The position numbers were made by a program, and so were the translations under genes. A DNA stretch of 64,000 nucleotides. It comes from Acinetobacter guillouiae CIP 63.46. Lineage in GTDB: Bacteria; Pseudomonadota; Gammaproteobacteria; Pseudomonadales; Moraxellaceae. This document shows positions 43,850 to 54,684 of this stretch, in pieces. Where the stretch lies: assembly GCF_000368145.1 (NCBI RefSeq), contig NZ_KB849283.1, positions 2,196,324 through 2,260,323 on the forward strand, in the 5' to 3' direction. The first letter of the stretch is position 1. Each line of letters opens with the position of its first letter. The notes below the pieces were generated by a model. The model saw nothing but the letters and a program-made list of their open reading frames with translations, was not told the origin of the DNA and searched no databases.

Positions 43850-45019
43850 ATGAAAATAGCAGTCGCTGGAACAGGTTACGTTGGCTTATCCAATTCAATG
43901 ATATTTGCACAACATCATGAAGTTGTTGCAGTAGATATTTTAGAATCTAAGGTTAACTTGCTCAACAATAAAATATCGCCCATTCAAGATGCGGATATTT
44001 CATTATTTTTAAAAGAAAAATCATTAAATTTTACAGCCACGACAGATTATCAAGCAGCTTATCGCAATGCAGATTTTGTGATTATTGCGACCCCAACGGA
44101 TTACGACACCAAAACCAATTATTTTAATACGCAAAGTGTCGAAAGCGTGGTTCAGCAAGTCTTAGAGGTCAACCCAAATGCAGTGATGGTGATTAAATCA
44201 ACTGTCCCTGTCGGCTTTACCAAGAGCTTAAAAGAAAAATTCCACACTGAAAATATTATCTTTTCTCCAGAATTTTTACGTGAAGGAAAGGCATTGCATG
44301 ACAATTTGTACCCTTCCCGTATTATTGTTGGGGAAAAATCTGATCGCGCAAAACTATTTGCTGACTTATTGATCGAAGGCGCCATCAAAAAAGACAGCCC
44401 TGTTTTATTTACTGACGCAACTGAAGCTGAAGCAATTAAGTTATTTGCCAATACCTATCTCGCTATGCGCGTTGCCTATTTCAATGAACTGGATACCTAT
44501 GCGCAAATTTTTGGTTTAGATACTCATCAAATTATTGATGGTGTTTGTCTAGATCAACGTATTGGTAACCACTATAACAATCCGTCATTTGGTTATGGTG
44601 GCTATTGCCTACCCAAAGACACCAAACAACTTTTAGCTAACTATAATCACGTTCCAAGTAATTTGATTCAAGCCATTGTTGACTCAAACAGTACGCGTAA
44701 AGACTTTATCGCAGACTCAGTGATTGCACGTAATCCCAATAAAGTTGGTATTTATCGCCTAGTGATGAAAAGTGGTTCAGATAATTTTAGAGCGTCCGCA
44801 ATCCAAGGTGTGATGAAACGCATCAAAGCCAAGGGAATTGAAGTGATTGTCTATGAACCAACTTTACAAGAAGATGAGTTCTTTAAGTCCAAAGTCGTCA
44901 ATGATTTAGAACAATTTAAACAGCAAAGTGACGTGATTATTGCCAATCGGGTTTCTAATGACTTAAGTGATGTATTAGATAAAGTCTATACACGAGATAT
45001 TTTCGGAGCAGATGAATGA
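43850..45019 (+). CDS. ugd: UDP-glucose 6-dehydrogenase
   Basis: Oxidises UDP-glucose to UDP-glucuronate with two NAD. The 389-residue protein has the Rossmann motif in [14 protein letters not shown], the KSTVPVGFT and SPEFLREG segments, and the catalytic cysteine in [12 protein letters not shown] near residue 250. Length matches the short bacterial form. Its stop overlaps the start of the epimerase gene by 4 nt, so translation is coupled. UDP-GlcA made here is the substrate of that epimerase and a donor for the divergent glycosyltransferases. Confidence 0.95.
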   Translation: MKIAVAGTGYVGLSNSMIFAQHHEVVAVDILESKVNLLNNKISPIQDADISLFLKEKSLNFTATTDYQAAYRNADFVIIATPTDYDTKTNYFNTQSVESVVQQVLEVNPNAVMVIKSTVPVGFTKSLKEKFHTENIIFSPEFLREGKALHDNLYPSRIIVGEKSDRAKLFADLLIEGAIKKDSPVLFTDATEAEAIKLFANTYLAMRVAYFNELDTYAQIFGLDTHQIIDGVCLDQRIGNHYNNPSFGYGGYCLPKDTKQLLANYNHVPSNLIQAIVDSNSTRKDFIADSVIARNPNKVGIYRLVMKSGSDNFRASAIQGVMKRIKAKGIEVIVYEPTLQEDEFFKSKVVNDLEQFKQQSDVIIANRVSNDLSDVLDKVYTRDIFGADE

Positions 45020-46038
45020 AAGTCCTCGTCACAGGTGCAGCAGGTTTTATTGGCTTCAATGTTGCAAAAAAACTTTTAGAGCGTGGTGATGATGTTGTCG
45101 GCTTTGACAATATGAATGATTACTATGATCCCGCATTAAAACAAGCCCGATTAGCAGTTCTTAGGGATACAGCGGCACAAACCCAGCAAACGTTCACTTT
45201 TATTCATGCCAACCTTGCTGATAAAGCAATCGTTGATCAATGTTTTCAAGATCATCAATTTGATCGGGTGATTCATTTGGCTGCACAAGCTGGTGTCCGT
45301 TACTCATTAGAAAATCCATTGAGTTATGTCGAAAGTAATTTAATTGGCTTTACCAATATTATTGAAGCATGCCGTTATGCCAAAACGCCACATTTAACCT
45401 ATGCCAGTACCAGTAGTGTTTATGGCGCGAATACCACCATGCCATTTAGTGAAAAACATGGTGTTAACCATCCTGTGCAGTTCTATGCGGCAACCAAACG
45501 TGCCAATGAACTCATGGCGCACAGTTATAGCCATCTCTTCAATTTACCGACAACAGGCTTACGCTTTTTTACTGTCTATGGTCCTTGGGGCCGTCCAGAC
45601 ATGGCTTTGTTTAAGTTCACCAAGAACATTATTGAAGACCAACCTATTCCTGTATTCAATCACGGCAACCATACCCGTGATTTCACTTTTATTTCAGATA
45701 TTGTGGAAGGTGTGATTCGTTCAAGTGATCAAATTGCGCAACCTGATCCAAACTGGGACAGCAAAAATCCAGATCCATCGACCAGTTATGCGCCTTTCCG
45801 TATTTTCAATATCGGCAATAACAATCCAGTAAAATTGATTGAATATATTCATGCCATTGAAAAAGCTTTAGGCAAAGAAGCAATTTTAGAATTACTTCCA
45901 TTACAACCGGGCGATGTGCCAGATACTTTTGCGGATAGTAGTGCTTTAGAACAGATGGTGGGGTACAAACCGTCTGTATCTGTTGACGATGGTGTTAAGC
46001 AATTCGTAGATTGGTATCGAGATTTTTATCGAGTTTAA
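45016..46038 (+). CDS. UDP-glucuronate 4-epimerase (CapI-like)
   Basis: An extended SDR enzyme that interconverts UDP-GlcA and UDP-GalA. The 340-residue protein has the NAD-binding [17 protein letters not shown] and the catalytic YxxxK in YAATKRANE near residue 157. The sequence [15 protein letters not shown] is typical of UDP-glucuronate 4-epimerases such as CapI/Gla. It overlaps ugd by 4 nt. Together they would supply UDP-GalA, a frequent capsule and LOS sugar. A terminator closes this two-gene operon. Confidence 0.93.
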   Translation: MKVLVTGAAGFIGFNVAKKLLERGDDVVGFDNMNDYYDPALKQARLAVLRDTAAQTQQTFTFIHANLADKAIVDQCFQDHQFDRVIHLAAQAGVRYSLENPLSYVESNLIGFTNIIEACRYAKTPHLTYASTSSVYGANTTMPFSEKHGVNHPVQFYAATKRANELMAHSYSHLFNLPTTGLRFFTVYGPWGRPDMALFKFTKNIIEDQPIPVFNHGNHTRDFTFISDIVEGVIRSSDQIAQPDPNWDSKNPDPSTSYAPFRIFNIGNNNPVKLIEYIHAIEKALGKEAILELLPLQPGDVPDTFADSSALEQMVGYKPSVSVDDGVKQFVDWYRDFYRV

Positions 46039-46098
46039 AGATTAATTTTAGCATTTGAGTTTTTCTTTGAATTCTTTCAACACTCAAATCTAAGCACA

Positions 46099-46127
46099 AA
46101 AAAAGGATTCCACTAGGAATCCTTTTT
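46099..46127 (+). terminator. Bidirectional terminator between epimerase and ilvE
   Basis: AAAAAGGATTCC pairs with GGAATCCTTTTT around an ACTA loop (46112-46115). It lies between two convergent genes and has an A-run on one side and a T-run on the other, so it works for both. Confidence 0.9.
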
Positions 46128-46140
46128 AGCATTCAGCCAC

Positions 46141-47067
46141 TTATTTTACATAAGTCAGCCAATGTGCATATTTTGGATCTTTACCTTGAACAGCATCAAA
46201 GAATGCTTTCTGAATCTTCTCAGTAATCGGACCACGTGCACCTGAACCAATTTCACGATCATCATATTCACGGATCGGCGTCACTTCAGCAGCAGTCCCA
46301 GTAAAGAATGCTTCATCACCAATATAGAATTCATCACGGGTAATACGACGTTCAACAACTTCAATACCCATATCTTTCGCAATGGTGATAATCGTTTGAC
46401 GCGTAATCCCATCCAATGCACCGCCAGCAATATCTGGTGTATGTAATACACCGTCTTTGACTAAGAATACATTTTCACCTGAACCTTGGCATACATAACC
46501 TTGAGGGTCCATAAGCATTGCTTCATCATAACCAGAATGCGCCACTTCTTGGTGTGCAAGAATAGACAAGGTATAGTTACCTGAAGCCTTGGCTTTACAC
46601 ATAGTCACGTTAGGGTGATGGTGCGTAAATGATGAAGTTTTAACACGAATACCTTTTGCCATTGCTTCATCGCCAAGGTAAGCACCCCAGCTCCATGCAG
46701 CAACTGTCGCATGAATGGTATTATCAGTTGCAGCGATACCTAATTTTTCCGAACCAATGAAAATAATTGGGCGTAAATAGCATGACGCCAATTTATTTTC
46801 ACGGACAACATCAATTTGAGCTTGTTCAAGAGTTGCTTGATCAAATGGAACTTTCATTTGATAAATTTTTGCAGAATTTAACAAACGTTTTGTATGGTCT
46901 TGGAGACGGAAAATCGCAGTACCGTTAGGTGTTTCATAAGCACGGACACCCTCAAAAACACCCATACTATAATGTAATGTATGAGTTAAGACGTGAATTT
47001 TAGCTTCACGCCAATCAACCATTTGTCCATCTTGCCAAATAAAACCATCACGATCAGCCAAATTCAT
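46141..47067 (-). CDS. ilvE: Branched-chain amino acid aminotransferase
   Basis: A PLP fold-type IV enzyme making Val, Leu and Ile from their keto acids. The 308-residue protein shows GVFEGVRAYET, the PLP lysine region VTMCKAKASGNYT, LDGITRQTI and FFTGTAAEVTPI. GGAG lies 8 nt before the ATG at 47067; a GTG 9 nt further up is rejected. It is 26 bp downstream of glnE and probably cotranscribed with it. Confidence 0.95.
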   Translation of the reverse strand: MNLADRDGFIWQDGQMVDWREAKIHVLTHTLHYSMGVFEGVRAYETPNGTAIFRLQDHTKRLLNSAKIYQMKVPFDQATLEQAQIDVVRENKLASCYLRPIIFIGSEKLGIAATDNTIHATVAAWSWGAYLGDEAMAKGIRVKTSSFTHHHPNVTMCKAKASGNYTLSILAHQEVAHSGYDEAMLMDPQGYVCQGSGENVFLVKDGVLHTPDIAGGALDGITRQTIITIAKDMGIEVVERRITRDEFYIGDEAFFTGTAAEVTPIREYDDREIGSGARGPITEKIQKAFFDAVQGKDPKYAHWLTYVK

Positions 47068-47093
47068 GGCGCACACTCCAAATTTTTACACAA

Positions 47094-49844
47094 TTATTCA
47101 CTTTCCAAAGCGAAACTCGCTGTTGGATCAATTAATCTTTGCCATAACTTGCAAACGACCTCTCGGGTATCGTGCCAATCCGCAGCACTCACTTGCATAT
47201 TATGATTTGCAAGTGCCAAACGGTGGCTCTCGGCGCGTTCACTGAGATAAGCTTGAATCAATGCGGATACATCGTCGCTGGATAAGCAACCTGCCTTTGC
47301 GGCATCTTCAAGGATTCGTACGTTGTCGGAATAATGGGCGAGATCAGGATTCGTCCCACTCCAGGCTAATACGACATACTGTGCCATAAATTCGATGTCA
47401 ACGATACCACCTGCATCCTGTTTTAGATGAAAAATTCCATCTTTTTTCTGATCTTTTGAGGAACCCAAATGATCTTTCATCTTCTGACGCATGTTCAAGA
47501 CTTCTTTGCGAACTGTCTCTTCTTCTCTCGGTAATGTGAGAACCCTGCAACGTAATTCTTCAAATTTTGCTCTTAGGCTTTGCTCACCTGCGATTGAGCG
47601 TGCTCGAACAATTGCTTGATGTTCCCACAACCAGGCACTTTTGAGTTGGTACTGTTCAAATGCTTTTAAACTGGTGACCAATAAGCCTGCTTCACCAGAT
47701 GGGCGTAAACGGGTATCAATTTCATAGACTCGACCATCTAAAGTTTGTGTGGTCATCAGAGACATAAACTTCTGCGCAACACGCATGGCAAATTCAAAAC
47801 CGCTAATGGCCTTTTGACCATCGGTATCTGCTTGCTCATCCATATAATGAATAAAAACCAGATCAAGGTCTGAACCATAGCCCAGTTCAATGCCGCCTAC
47901 TTTGCCATAACCAATCACAGCATAGGCCATGTGGTCTAATGAACAACGTAAGCCTTCTGCATCGACAGGATAACCATGACGCTTGGCAACCGTCTGATAA
48001 GCCAAATTTAATGTCGCAATCACAGAAACTTCTGCAATATCTGTTAAAGCATCCGAAACTTTCATCAATGGGCTTTCTGCCAGTACATCACTTGCGGCAA
48101 CGGTAAGCACATTGGATTTTTTAAATAAGCGCAATACTCGCATTTGATCTTCAACTTGATCGATTTCAATACGTAATAATTGCTGGCGTAGCGAATCTTC
48201 CAAATAATCTCGTCGAGGCAGTTCAAAATCCATGGATAAAAACTCATCCAGCAGAACTGGATAATGTGTCAATTCCTCACAAATCCATGGACTGACTGTG
48301 GCCATTTTGACCAAACGTTGCAGCGCCCCTTTGCTTTCAATCAGCATCACCAAATACACGGTACGGCGCATTACAGATTCGACCAACGGCATCAATCGCA
48401 TTAAAGCCACTTGCGGACTATTCGACTGTAAAACCGCTTCAACCAAATGCGGCCAAAATTCTTTTAAACGCTGTACAGCTTTAGCAGGCAGCTTCTTGAT
48501 TGCATGACCATACCAAAACTCATGAATCAGATTTTGTGCATTACTGTCTAAGATCTCATTGAGCTGGCTTTCCAGCTGACTAAAACTTTCAATTGGAGAA
48601 TCTAGCCCTTTTTCTTTAATCAAATGCTCAAATTGAAACGTTACTTTGCTGCGCTTTTGGTTGAGAAAATCAATAAAAGCAGCCCAATCATCAAAACCCA
48701 AGGTATCAATTATTCGCTGACGAAGTTCAGGTTCTGTCGGTAAAGATTGTGTTTGCTGGTCATTCAAAGCTTGAATAGCATGCTCTACACGTCGTAAGAA
48801 TAGATAAGCATCTTCAAGATCCTCAACGGATTGATGATCGAGTAATCCCGCCTCACCCAAATGTTTTAGGCTAACAAGGCATTGGCGGTCTTGTAACTCT
48901 AATTTTGCTCCGCCATAAATCAGCTGAAAAACCTGCACAATAAATTCAACTTCACGAATACCACCAGCGCCCAGCTTAATATCATCTGCAATGTTACGCC
49001 GAGCCACCTCTCGTTCAATCATGGCTTTCATTTCACGCATGGCTTCAAAAGCGGTGTAATCTACATATTTACGAAAAACGAATGGGCGGGTCATGTCCAA
49101 TAAACTATCACCGTCTTGTCCACCCGTGATAATACGTGCCTTAATCCATGCATAACGTTCCCACTCACGCCCATGCTGACTTAAATATTTTTCTAAAGCC
49201 ACATGACTTATTGCCAGTGCTGAACCATCCCCCCAAGGACGTAAACGCATATCCACACGGAATACAAAACCATCTGCAGTAATATGATCCAATAAATAGA
49301 TCAGTTTTTGCCCCCACAAGATGCAAAATTGCTGTACATCAATACACTTACGACCATTACTTTCACCTTGTTCATCAAAGGCAAAAATCAGGTCAATATC
49401 ACTAGATAAGTTCAGCTCTTGTGCCCCAAGCTTGCCCATCCCAATGACGATCAAATCTTGAAGCTTGCCGTTATAACCCATCGGTTCGCCATGTTTTGCC
49501 AGCAAAGGAATTCGGGCAAAATCTTTTGCTGCAACGATACAGGCATCTGCAAAATCAGACAGTTCTCGTGTTAACTTCACCACATTGGTCAGTTGGTTGG
49601 CATCTTGCCAAATCCAACGAAACATTAAGCGTGCACGAAGAATACGTAAGACTTTCATCCATGTATTTTCATCTTGAATATTGACTAAATGATCGTAAAC
49701 GAGTTGTTGAATTTGTGCTGTACTGAGCGATTGTTGAAATTGATCAATTGCATAATCATGTTCTAAAGTGGCTTGATGTAGACTTAATACTTGTTCTGCA
49801 TACTGACTTGCATGTAATGTTTTTTGCAATTGCTCAATGTTCAT
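47094..49844 (-). CDS. glnE: Bifunctional glutamine synthetase adenylyltransferase/adenylyl-removing enzyme
   Basis: GlnE adds and removes AMP on glutamine synthetase in response to PII and glutamine. The 916-residue protein has two nucleotidyltransferase domains. The N-terminal (removing) one has SSDIDLIFAF near residue 155; the C-terminal (adding) one has GSDLDLVFIH near residue 655. GlnD/PII-related helical regions separate them, and the C-terminal part has GGIVDIEFMAQY. Length is normal. The start is at 49844. It is followed by ilvE, linking nitrogen control with an aminotransferase gene. Confidence 0.96.
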   Translation of the reverse strand: MNIEQLQKTLHASQYAEQVLSLHQATLEHDYAIDQFQQSLSTAQIQQLVYDHLVNIQDENTWMKVLRILRARLMFRWIWQDANQLTNVVKLTRELSDFADACIVAAKDFARIPLLAKHGEPMGYNGKLQDLIVIGMGKLGAQELNLSSDIDLIFAFDEQGESNGRKCIDVQQFCILWGQKLIYLLDHITADGFVFRVDMRLRPWGDGSALAISHVALEKYLSQHGREWERYAWIKARIITGGQDGDSLLDMTRPFVFRKYVDYTAFEAMREMKAMIEREVARRNIADDIKLGAGGIREVEFIVQVFQLIYGGAKLELQDRQCLVSLKHLGEAGLLDHQSVEDLEDAYLFLRRVEHAIQALNDQQTQSLPTEPELRQRIIDTLGFDDWAAFIDFLNQKRSKVTFQFEHLIKEKGLDSPIESFSQLESQLNEILDSNAQNLIHEFWYGHAIKKLPAKAVQRLKEFWPHLVEAVLQSNSPQVALMRLMPLVESVMRRTVYLVMLIESKGALQRLVKMATVSPWICEELTHYPVLLDEFLSMDFELPRRDYLEDSLRQQLLRIEIDQVEDQMRVLRLFKKSNVLTVAASDVLAESPLMKVSDALTDIAEVSVIATLNLAYQTVAKRHGYPVDAEGLRCSLDHMAYAVIGYGKVGGIELGYGSDLDLVFIHYMDEQADTDGQKAISGFEFAMRVAQKFMSLMTTQTLDGRVYEIDTRLRPSGEAGLLVTSLKAFEQYQLKSAWLWEHQAIVRARSIAGEQSLRAKFEELRCRVLTLPREEETVRKEVLNMRQKMKDHLGSSKDQKKDGIFHLKQDAGGIVDIEFMAQYVVLAWSGTNPDLAHYSDNVRILEDAAKAGCLSSDDVSALIQAYLSERAESHRLALANHNMQVSAADWHDTREVVCKLWQRLIDPTASFALESE

Positions 49845-49982
49845 TGAAAAGCCTGTACTTATGTTTTATCAGCTTATTTATAGCAGTTTGCTTTACATTT
49901 AGGGAGGTTTTTGTACTTTTCTTAAAAAACAAAGCTCAAAAAACCACCACTCACAATCAATCTAAATTGTTCAAATATAAAA

Positions 49983-51260
49983 TTATGAAATTTTTATTTT
50001 ATCTTGCTTGATTTCAGGACAAACCAAAGTTTGATGGGTGTTTTTTGCAGCAGGTAAAGCAACAATAAAAGTCGTTCCCTCACCTGTTTTAGAGCTTACA
50101 GAGATTTTTCCATGATTGAGATCCACAAACCGTTTACATAGAACCAGCCCTAAACCTGTTCCTCGCTCCCCAATGGTACCTTTTATACTGGCTTTGATCT
50201 GTGGTTCAAACAGTTGCTCAATTTGCGGCTGCGTCATTCCCAAACCAGTATCATGAATAATAATTTCTATATTTTTCCCTACGGGGTGCGCAACAATGGA
50301 AACTTTTCCAGAACCATCAGTACGGGTAAATTTTAAGGCATTAGAAACCAGGTTTTGAATCACCGAGGTCACCATATTCATATCTGCAAAAACGCTTAAA
50401 TCCTCAGCAACATTTTCAATCAGTTGTATATTTTTATTGACTGCCAAAGGCTTAAGCACATCGTAAACGATCTTTGTGGTCTGTTTTAATTTAAAATTAA
50501 TCGGATGATAAACAAAGCGCCCACCTTCTGCCATCGCCCAATTGAGCAAGTTTTCAAGTAGGGAATAAGTTGATTGCAAGGTATCATGCAGATAATCTGC
50601 AATATCCTGTATACCATCATCAGTTAATGTTTCTCGCTCGTTTGCTAAAACATCCGAAAAGCCAATTAACCCATGAAACGGCGCACGTAAATCATGTGCA
50701 ATGACTTGGAAAAACTTGGTCTTACTAAAATTTAAAGCGCGTTCTTGTTCATATAACTCATAATAATCTTGAGATTCAGATTTACGCGCTAAAATCGTCA
50801 CCAAACCTGAGCTAAGCTCTTCTAATAAAGCCTGCTGTTTGCTTGTAAATCGTGTATCTTTATCATCATAAAAATAAACATGTGCAATAGAATCATCATC
50901 TTCTAACTTAAAGTCATAGCACAATAAGCGTTGGTGTTTGATTCCAATTTCAGCCATGTATTGCGAGAATTTTTCATAATTTTTATGGGCTTCTGAAACG
51001 ATGAGCTGATTGCCAAAATACGGCGATAAACTCAATTTATGCGGAACTGACGCAGCTTTGAAATCACCGCCTTCATTTGCAACCCAAATATAAGGCTCGT
51101 TATGAAAAGTAAAAAAAGCATTTTCCACATTGAGAACGGCACGCGCTACACGTAAATAGCGTTCAATTTTATTATTTGAGGTATAGACCCCTAAAATCAG
51201 CGAAAGTCGACAAGCACTGAGCTGTTCGGTCTGATGAGCTTCTAAGAATTCTAATTTCAT
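49983..51260 (-). CDS. Orphan sensor histidine kinase with N-terminal GAF-like domain
   Basis: The 425-residue protein has an N-terminal cytoplasmic sensor region (about 10-160, GAF-like), a short coiled coil, a HisKA domain with H189 in VIAHDLRAPF and an HATPase domain with DTGLGM (about 335) and GERGTGLGLVLC (about 365). There are no membrane spans and no receiver domain. No response regulator gene is adjacent, so its partner is elsewhere. GAGGTAAAC precedes the ATG at 51260, which is preferred over the start 30 nt further up. The signal is unknown. Confidence 0.85.
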   Translation of the reverse strand: MKLEFLEAHQTEQLSACRLSLILGVYTSNNKIERYLRVARAVLNVENAFFTFHNEPYIWVANEGGDFKAASVPHKLSLSPYFGNQLIVSEAHKNYEKFSQYMAEIGIKHQRLLCYDFKLEDDDSIAHVYFYDDKDTRFTSKQQALLEELSSGLVTILARKSESQDYYELYEQERALNFSKTKFFQVIAHDLRAPFHGLIGFSDVLANERETLTDDGIQDIADYLHDTLQSTYSLLENLLNWAMAEGGRFVYHPINFKLKQTTKIVYDVLKPLAVNKNIQLIENVAEDLSVFADMNMVTSVIQNLVSNALKFTRTDGSGKVSIVAHPVGKNIEIIIHDTGLGMTQPQIEQLFEPQIKASIKGTIGERGTGLGLVLCKRFVDLNHGKISVSSKTGEGTTFIVALPAAKNTHQTLVCPEIKQDKIKIS

Positions 51261-51517
51261 GTTTACCTCATTTGCACTTTCAGTTAACACGTTAGTTATT
51301 TAAATCGCCCACTTTTAAATATCAATTGCTTCCAAACACATCAAAACTTAAGACAGATTGCAAAACACAGCTTTGGAAGAGCACTTACAAATGTTCACAT
51401 AAAACAATATAACAGCAATACAATCAAATAAAAACAATGGGGTGAAAATTTCGATAAATTTCACATTTTTTTCAACATGAGCAATCAGTTACAACCTTAT
51501 ATATTTTTATGATTTGA

Positions 51518-51688
51518 ATAGAAAAAACTAAGCATTTTATAAAAGCCAATGGTTTAAAACATGGTGATCAAATTAATAAATTAGATATCAACCTATTGGC
51601 GTCTATAGCCAAGTTTAGGGATGCAGAAGTCGCTGTAAAAGACAAAATAGTAAAATTTGGCATCAACCAGAGCAAGGATATACCTTGA
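51518..51688 (+). other. Possible gene remnant in intergenic region
   Basis: The 451-bp gap between the kinase and lpxO-like genes has a frame of 56 codons on the plus strand with protein-like composition but no usable start (it begins after a stop at 51515). A second frame continues across its end (about 51640-51718, KIWHQPEQGYTLNESG). The pair could be a frameshifted remnant. I see no other gene in 51261-51711. Confidence 0.25.
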
Positions 51689-51711
51689 ATGAGTCAGGAA
51701 ATACGTTATTT

Positions 51712-52692
51712 TTAATTTATTAAAAAGAGTATTTCAAATAAATAAACCACACCATACAAGATCATAAAAATCAGAGATAGCAGAGTTAAATTTAAAATGA
51801 ATTTGAGTATTTTATACGTCTTGAAATGCTTTTCACGAAATTGTATTGAATACTGTCTAAATGGCGCAAAAAATTTAAAAATCGCACTATACAGCCCTCT
51901 TTTATCTTCAGGCGTGTTTGGAACAACGGTACCTTTGACAAGAATACGATAAGCACTGTTAAAAATTCGTCCGAATATGTTCATCGGACGATCAACATCA
52001 CACATCAGAATTAAACGCGCTGAATTTGCTGTGTTATATGCAAAATGTGGATAGGTTTCATCAAAGACAAAATCTTTACCATCAAACCAAGTACGGGTTT
52101 GCCCATCAATATTAATTTGGCAATTTTCAACGTTAGGTGTCAGCAAACCGAGATGATATCTAAAACTACTACCGATAGGATCTGCGTGTAAGCTCAGTTC
52201 AGAACCTGCTGGTAACAGTGAAAACATGGCACCGCGAATAGCAGGAACTTGATTAAGTAATGCCAATGTCTTGGGACATAATCTTTGCGCAGAAACATGC
52301 GATGTTCCATACCATTTTAAGTAAAATTTACTCCAACCACGTTTGTAAAAAGTGCGAAAACCAACATCATAATAACCGTCTGCTCCAGGTGTCTTGATCA
52401 CTTCAAACACACCTGATGACTCTAATGCTATAGCCTCATCTCTAATAATTGTCCAATTGGCTCTAAGCACTTCAATATTTTCCAAAAAATCAGCATCTAA
52501 TATTGGCTTTTTTGCAAAACTGCGTGTCGTCATATAAAGAACACAATTAAATGGTGCAAATATAGGCCAGCTTTTTCTTAAATATTGTGAGAGTGAGTCA
52601 TAACGTGCTTTTCCTCGCCAACGGTATACATAAGTCATGGCTGCTATCGAATACACGATTAAACCAATGATGATCATAATACTTAGATTCAT
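51712..52692 (-). CDS. lpxO: Lipid A hydroxylase LpxO-like (aspartyl/asparaginyl beta-hydroxylase family)
   Basis: An Fe(II)/2-oxoglutarate dioxygenase that hydroxylates the 2-position of a secondary acyl chain of lipid A. The 326-residue protein has an N-terminal membrane anchor (about 4-22) and a C-terminal span (about 295-322), as LpxO does. The HxD pair is in LHADPIGSSFRYHLGL near residue 167, and the distal histidine is in YPHFAYN. It stands alone. Together with the LpxL-type gene at 34175 it points to lipid A remodelling. Start at 52692 (MNLSIMII); Shine-Dalgarno weak. Confidence 0.85.
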   Translation of the reverse strand: MNLSIMIIIGLIVYSIAAMTYVYRWRGKARYDSLSQYLRKSWPIFAPFNCVLYMTTRSFAKKPILDADFLENIEVLRANWTIIRDEAIALESSGVFEVIKTPGADGYYDVGFRTFYKRGWSKFYLKWYGTSHVSAQRLCPKTLALLNQVPAIRGAMFSLLPAGSELSLHADPIGSSFRYHLGLLTPNVENCQINIDGQTRTWFDGKDFVFDETYPHFAYNTANSARLILMCDVDRPMNIFGRIFNSAYRILVKGTVVPNTPEDKRGLYSAIFKFFAPFRQYSIQFREKHFKTYKILKFILNLTLLSLIFMILYGVVYLFEILFLIN

Positions 52693-53160
52693 TATAATTT
52701 TACTCCGATTATGATTTCTGTATCCTCATGGTGTGTCCTTGATTTTCCTTAAATAAAACTAATCTTCTTTACTAGATAAGCCGCACTGAGATCATTTAAT
52801 TATTTTTCAAAATAGCGGGAAAAATAAAATATTTTCAAATTATTTAAAATACTTTTAACTATAACTAATTAATTTTCCTATAGGCAAGAAATATGTATAC
52901 CTTTGGTTAAGTTTTAAATGATTGAAATTAAAAATATTAACTGTCGTTGTTAAGTGATCAGGTGCTATTTATCGCATACTGATATTTATTATAAAAATGC
53001 GTCATTAAAGAGCGATCGGTGGAACACTAGAAATTACGTAATTTTAATTAAGCATCGAAACCATCATTTAAATGCCAATCTATTAATTGCGTCATACTGA
53101 TCAAAATCAGTTTTTTCTTTTTTAAAGCATTCGCGTTGTTATTGGGTTTCTTAGTTTTTG
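52693..53160 (+). other. AT-rich intergenic stretch with an orphan terminator
   Basis: I see no gene here on either strand. At its right end, ACTGAT-CAAA-ATCAGT (53096-53111) followed by TTTTTTCTTTTTT makes a plus-strand terminator with no annotated plus-strand gene before it. The stretch could hold a small RNA. No clear promoter was found. Confidence 0.35.
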
Positions 53161-53181
53161 ATAGCACTAATTTCAGACAAT

Positions 53182-53218
53182 AAAAAAGCCCTCAAGTCTA
53201 AATATGCTTGAAGGCTTT
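53182..53218 (-). terminator. Terminator of tRNA-Leu
   Basis: AAAGCCCTCAAG (53185-53196) pairs with CTTGAAGGCTTT (53207-53218) with one mismatch. On the minus strand it is followed by a T-run, 11 nt after the tRNA. Confidence 0.8.
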
Positions 53219-53228
53219 CCATAATATA

Positions 53229-53315
53229 TGGTCCCGAGGGTCGGACTCGAACCGACACGTCATCGCTGACAGTGGATTTTGAGTCCACCGCGTCTACCAA
53301 TTTCACCACCTCGGG
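53229..53315 (-). tRNA. tRNA-Leu(CAA)
   Basis: The 87-nt gene starts CCCGAGG and ends CCTCGGG, A, CCA (CCA encoded). The anticodon stem GTGGA/TCCAC holds the loop CTCAAAA, so the anticodon is CAA (reads UUG). The long variable arm and GGTTCGAGTCC T-arm fit a class II leucine tRNA. Confidence 0.95.
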
Positions 53316-53330
53316 AGAGGTTGTGTGCGT

Positions 53331-53358
53331 ATAATAGCGCGTTTCATTTTCTTGTCAA
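53331..53358 (-). promoter_or_regulatory. Promoter of tRNA-Leu
   Basis: On the minus strand TTGACA (53358-53353), a 16-bp spacer and TATTAT (53336-53331) form a strong sigma-70 promoter that ends 15 bp before the tRNA 5' end. Confidence 0.8.
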
Positions 53359-53496
53359 CGACAAGTTTTCACATTTGTTTAATTTTAAGGCAGTTCTGGT
53401 TTTTTTGGATTATAAAACATCAATTTCAGCCATTAATTTGAAAAACGACTATACTAGCGGCAGTTTTTAAATCCCAAATGTCAGTTTTTCTTCCTC

Positions 53497-54537
53497 ATGA
53501 TGCAACTCTCCGATTTTAATTTCGAACTTCCCGACGAACTCATTGCGCGCTACCCACTTGAAACACGTAGCGCTTCTCGCCTTTTACATCTCAATGCAGA
53601 TGGTTCATACCAAGATCTTCACTTCACCGATGTTTTTGATTTATTCAATGAAGGTGATTTATTGGTACTCAATGATACCAAAGTGATGAAAGCACGTTTA
53701 AAAGGTAAACGCGCCTCAGGGGGGGCTATTGAAGTTTTGGTTGAGCGTATTTTTGATCAGACCATTGCACATTGTCATATCAAAGCCAGCAATTCGCCTA
53801 AAGCAGGTGCTGAATTATTTATTGGCAAAGATGAAGTCAAAGTGACAGTAACAGGCCGTCATGAAAACTTATTTGTGGTGGAGTTTTCACAGCCTATTTT
53901 GCAAGTTTTAGATTTATATGGACAATTGCCTATACCGCCTTACTTTAACCGTGAAGCAGAAGCCATTGACACAGAACGTTATCAAACCGTGTTTAACGAT
54001 CCAACCAAATTGGCCAGCGTAGCAGCACCGACAGCAAGTTTGCACTTTGACCAAGCCCTATTAGAAAAATTAGAGCAAAAAGGCGTAAATAAAGCTTTTG
54101 TAACCTTGCATGTGGGTGCTGGAACATTCTTACCCGTACGTACAGATCAGATCGAAAATCACATCATGCACAGTGAATGGTGTGATGTGCCTGAAGCAAC
54201 TGCAAAATTGATTCAAGAAACCAAAGCACGTGGCAACAAAGTAATTGCCGTCGGAACGACAGCAACACGTGCCTTAGAAAGTGCAGCGCAAGCGTCTGGG
54301 GGGAAAATTGCCACATGGACAGGCGATACACAAATCTTTATCTATCCAGGGTATCAGTTCTGTGTGGTTGATCGCTTGATCACCAACTTTCATTTACCTG
54401 AATCTACCTTGTTAATGTTGGTATCTGCATTATCCAACCGTGACAATATTATGAACGCATATCAACATGCTGTTGCAAGCAAATATCGTTTCTTTAGTTA
54501 TGGCGATGCAATGCTGATTGAAAACGCAAATGGCTAA
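53497..54537 (+). CDS. queA: S-adenosylmethionine:tRNA ribosyltransferase-isomerase
   Basis: QueA makes epoxyqueuosine from preQ1 at tRNA position 34 using the ribosyl part of SAM. The 346-residue protein has the family blocks [50 protein letters not shown] and [17 protein letters not shown]. The ATG at 53497 is directly followed by a second ATG (53500), and neither has a Shine-Dalgarno. The usual partner gene tgt is 5.8 kb downstream rather than adjacent. Pathway: queuosine modification of GUN-anticodon tRNAs. Confidence 0.95.
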   Translation: MMQLSDFNFELPDELIARYPLETRSASRLLHLNADGSYQDLHFTDVFDLFNEGDLLVLNDTKVMKARLKGKRASGGAIEVLVERIFDQTIAHCHIKASNSPKAGAELFIGKDEVKVTVTGRHENLFVVEFSQPILQVLDLYGQLPIPPYFNREAEAIDTERYQTVFNDPTKLASVAAPTASLHFDQALLEKLEQKGVNKAFVTLHVGAGTFLPVRTDQIENHIMHSEWCDVPEATAKLIQETKARGNKVIAVGTTATRALESAAQASGGKIATWTGDTQIFIYPGYQFCVVDRLITNFHLPESTLLMLVSALSNRDNIMNAYQHAVASKYRFFSYGDAMLIENANG

Positions 54538-54684
54538 GGTCTAACGAAGCGCAGCCTATTTAAAAGTTATTGCTTAGTCAGACTACCAATATGCAAAGTG
54601 TGGTTTAAACACGACACTTTGCATTCAAAATCATTTTTTCGTTACAATCAGGCATCTAAGCACTTGCCACAATAATGAATAAAG

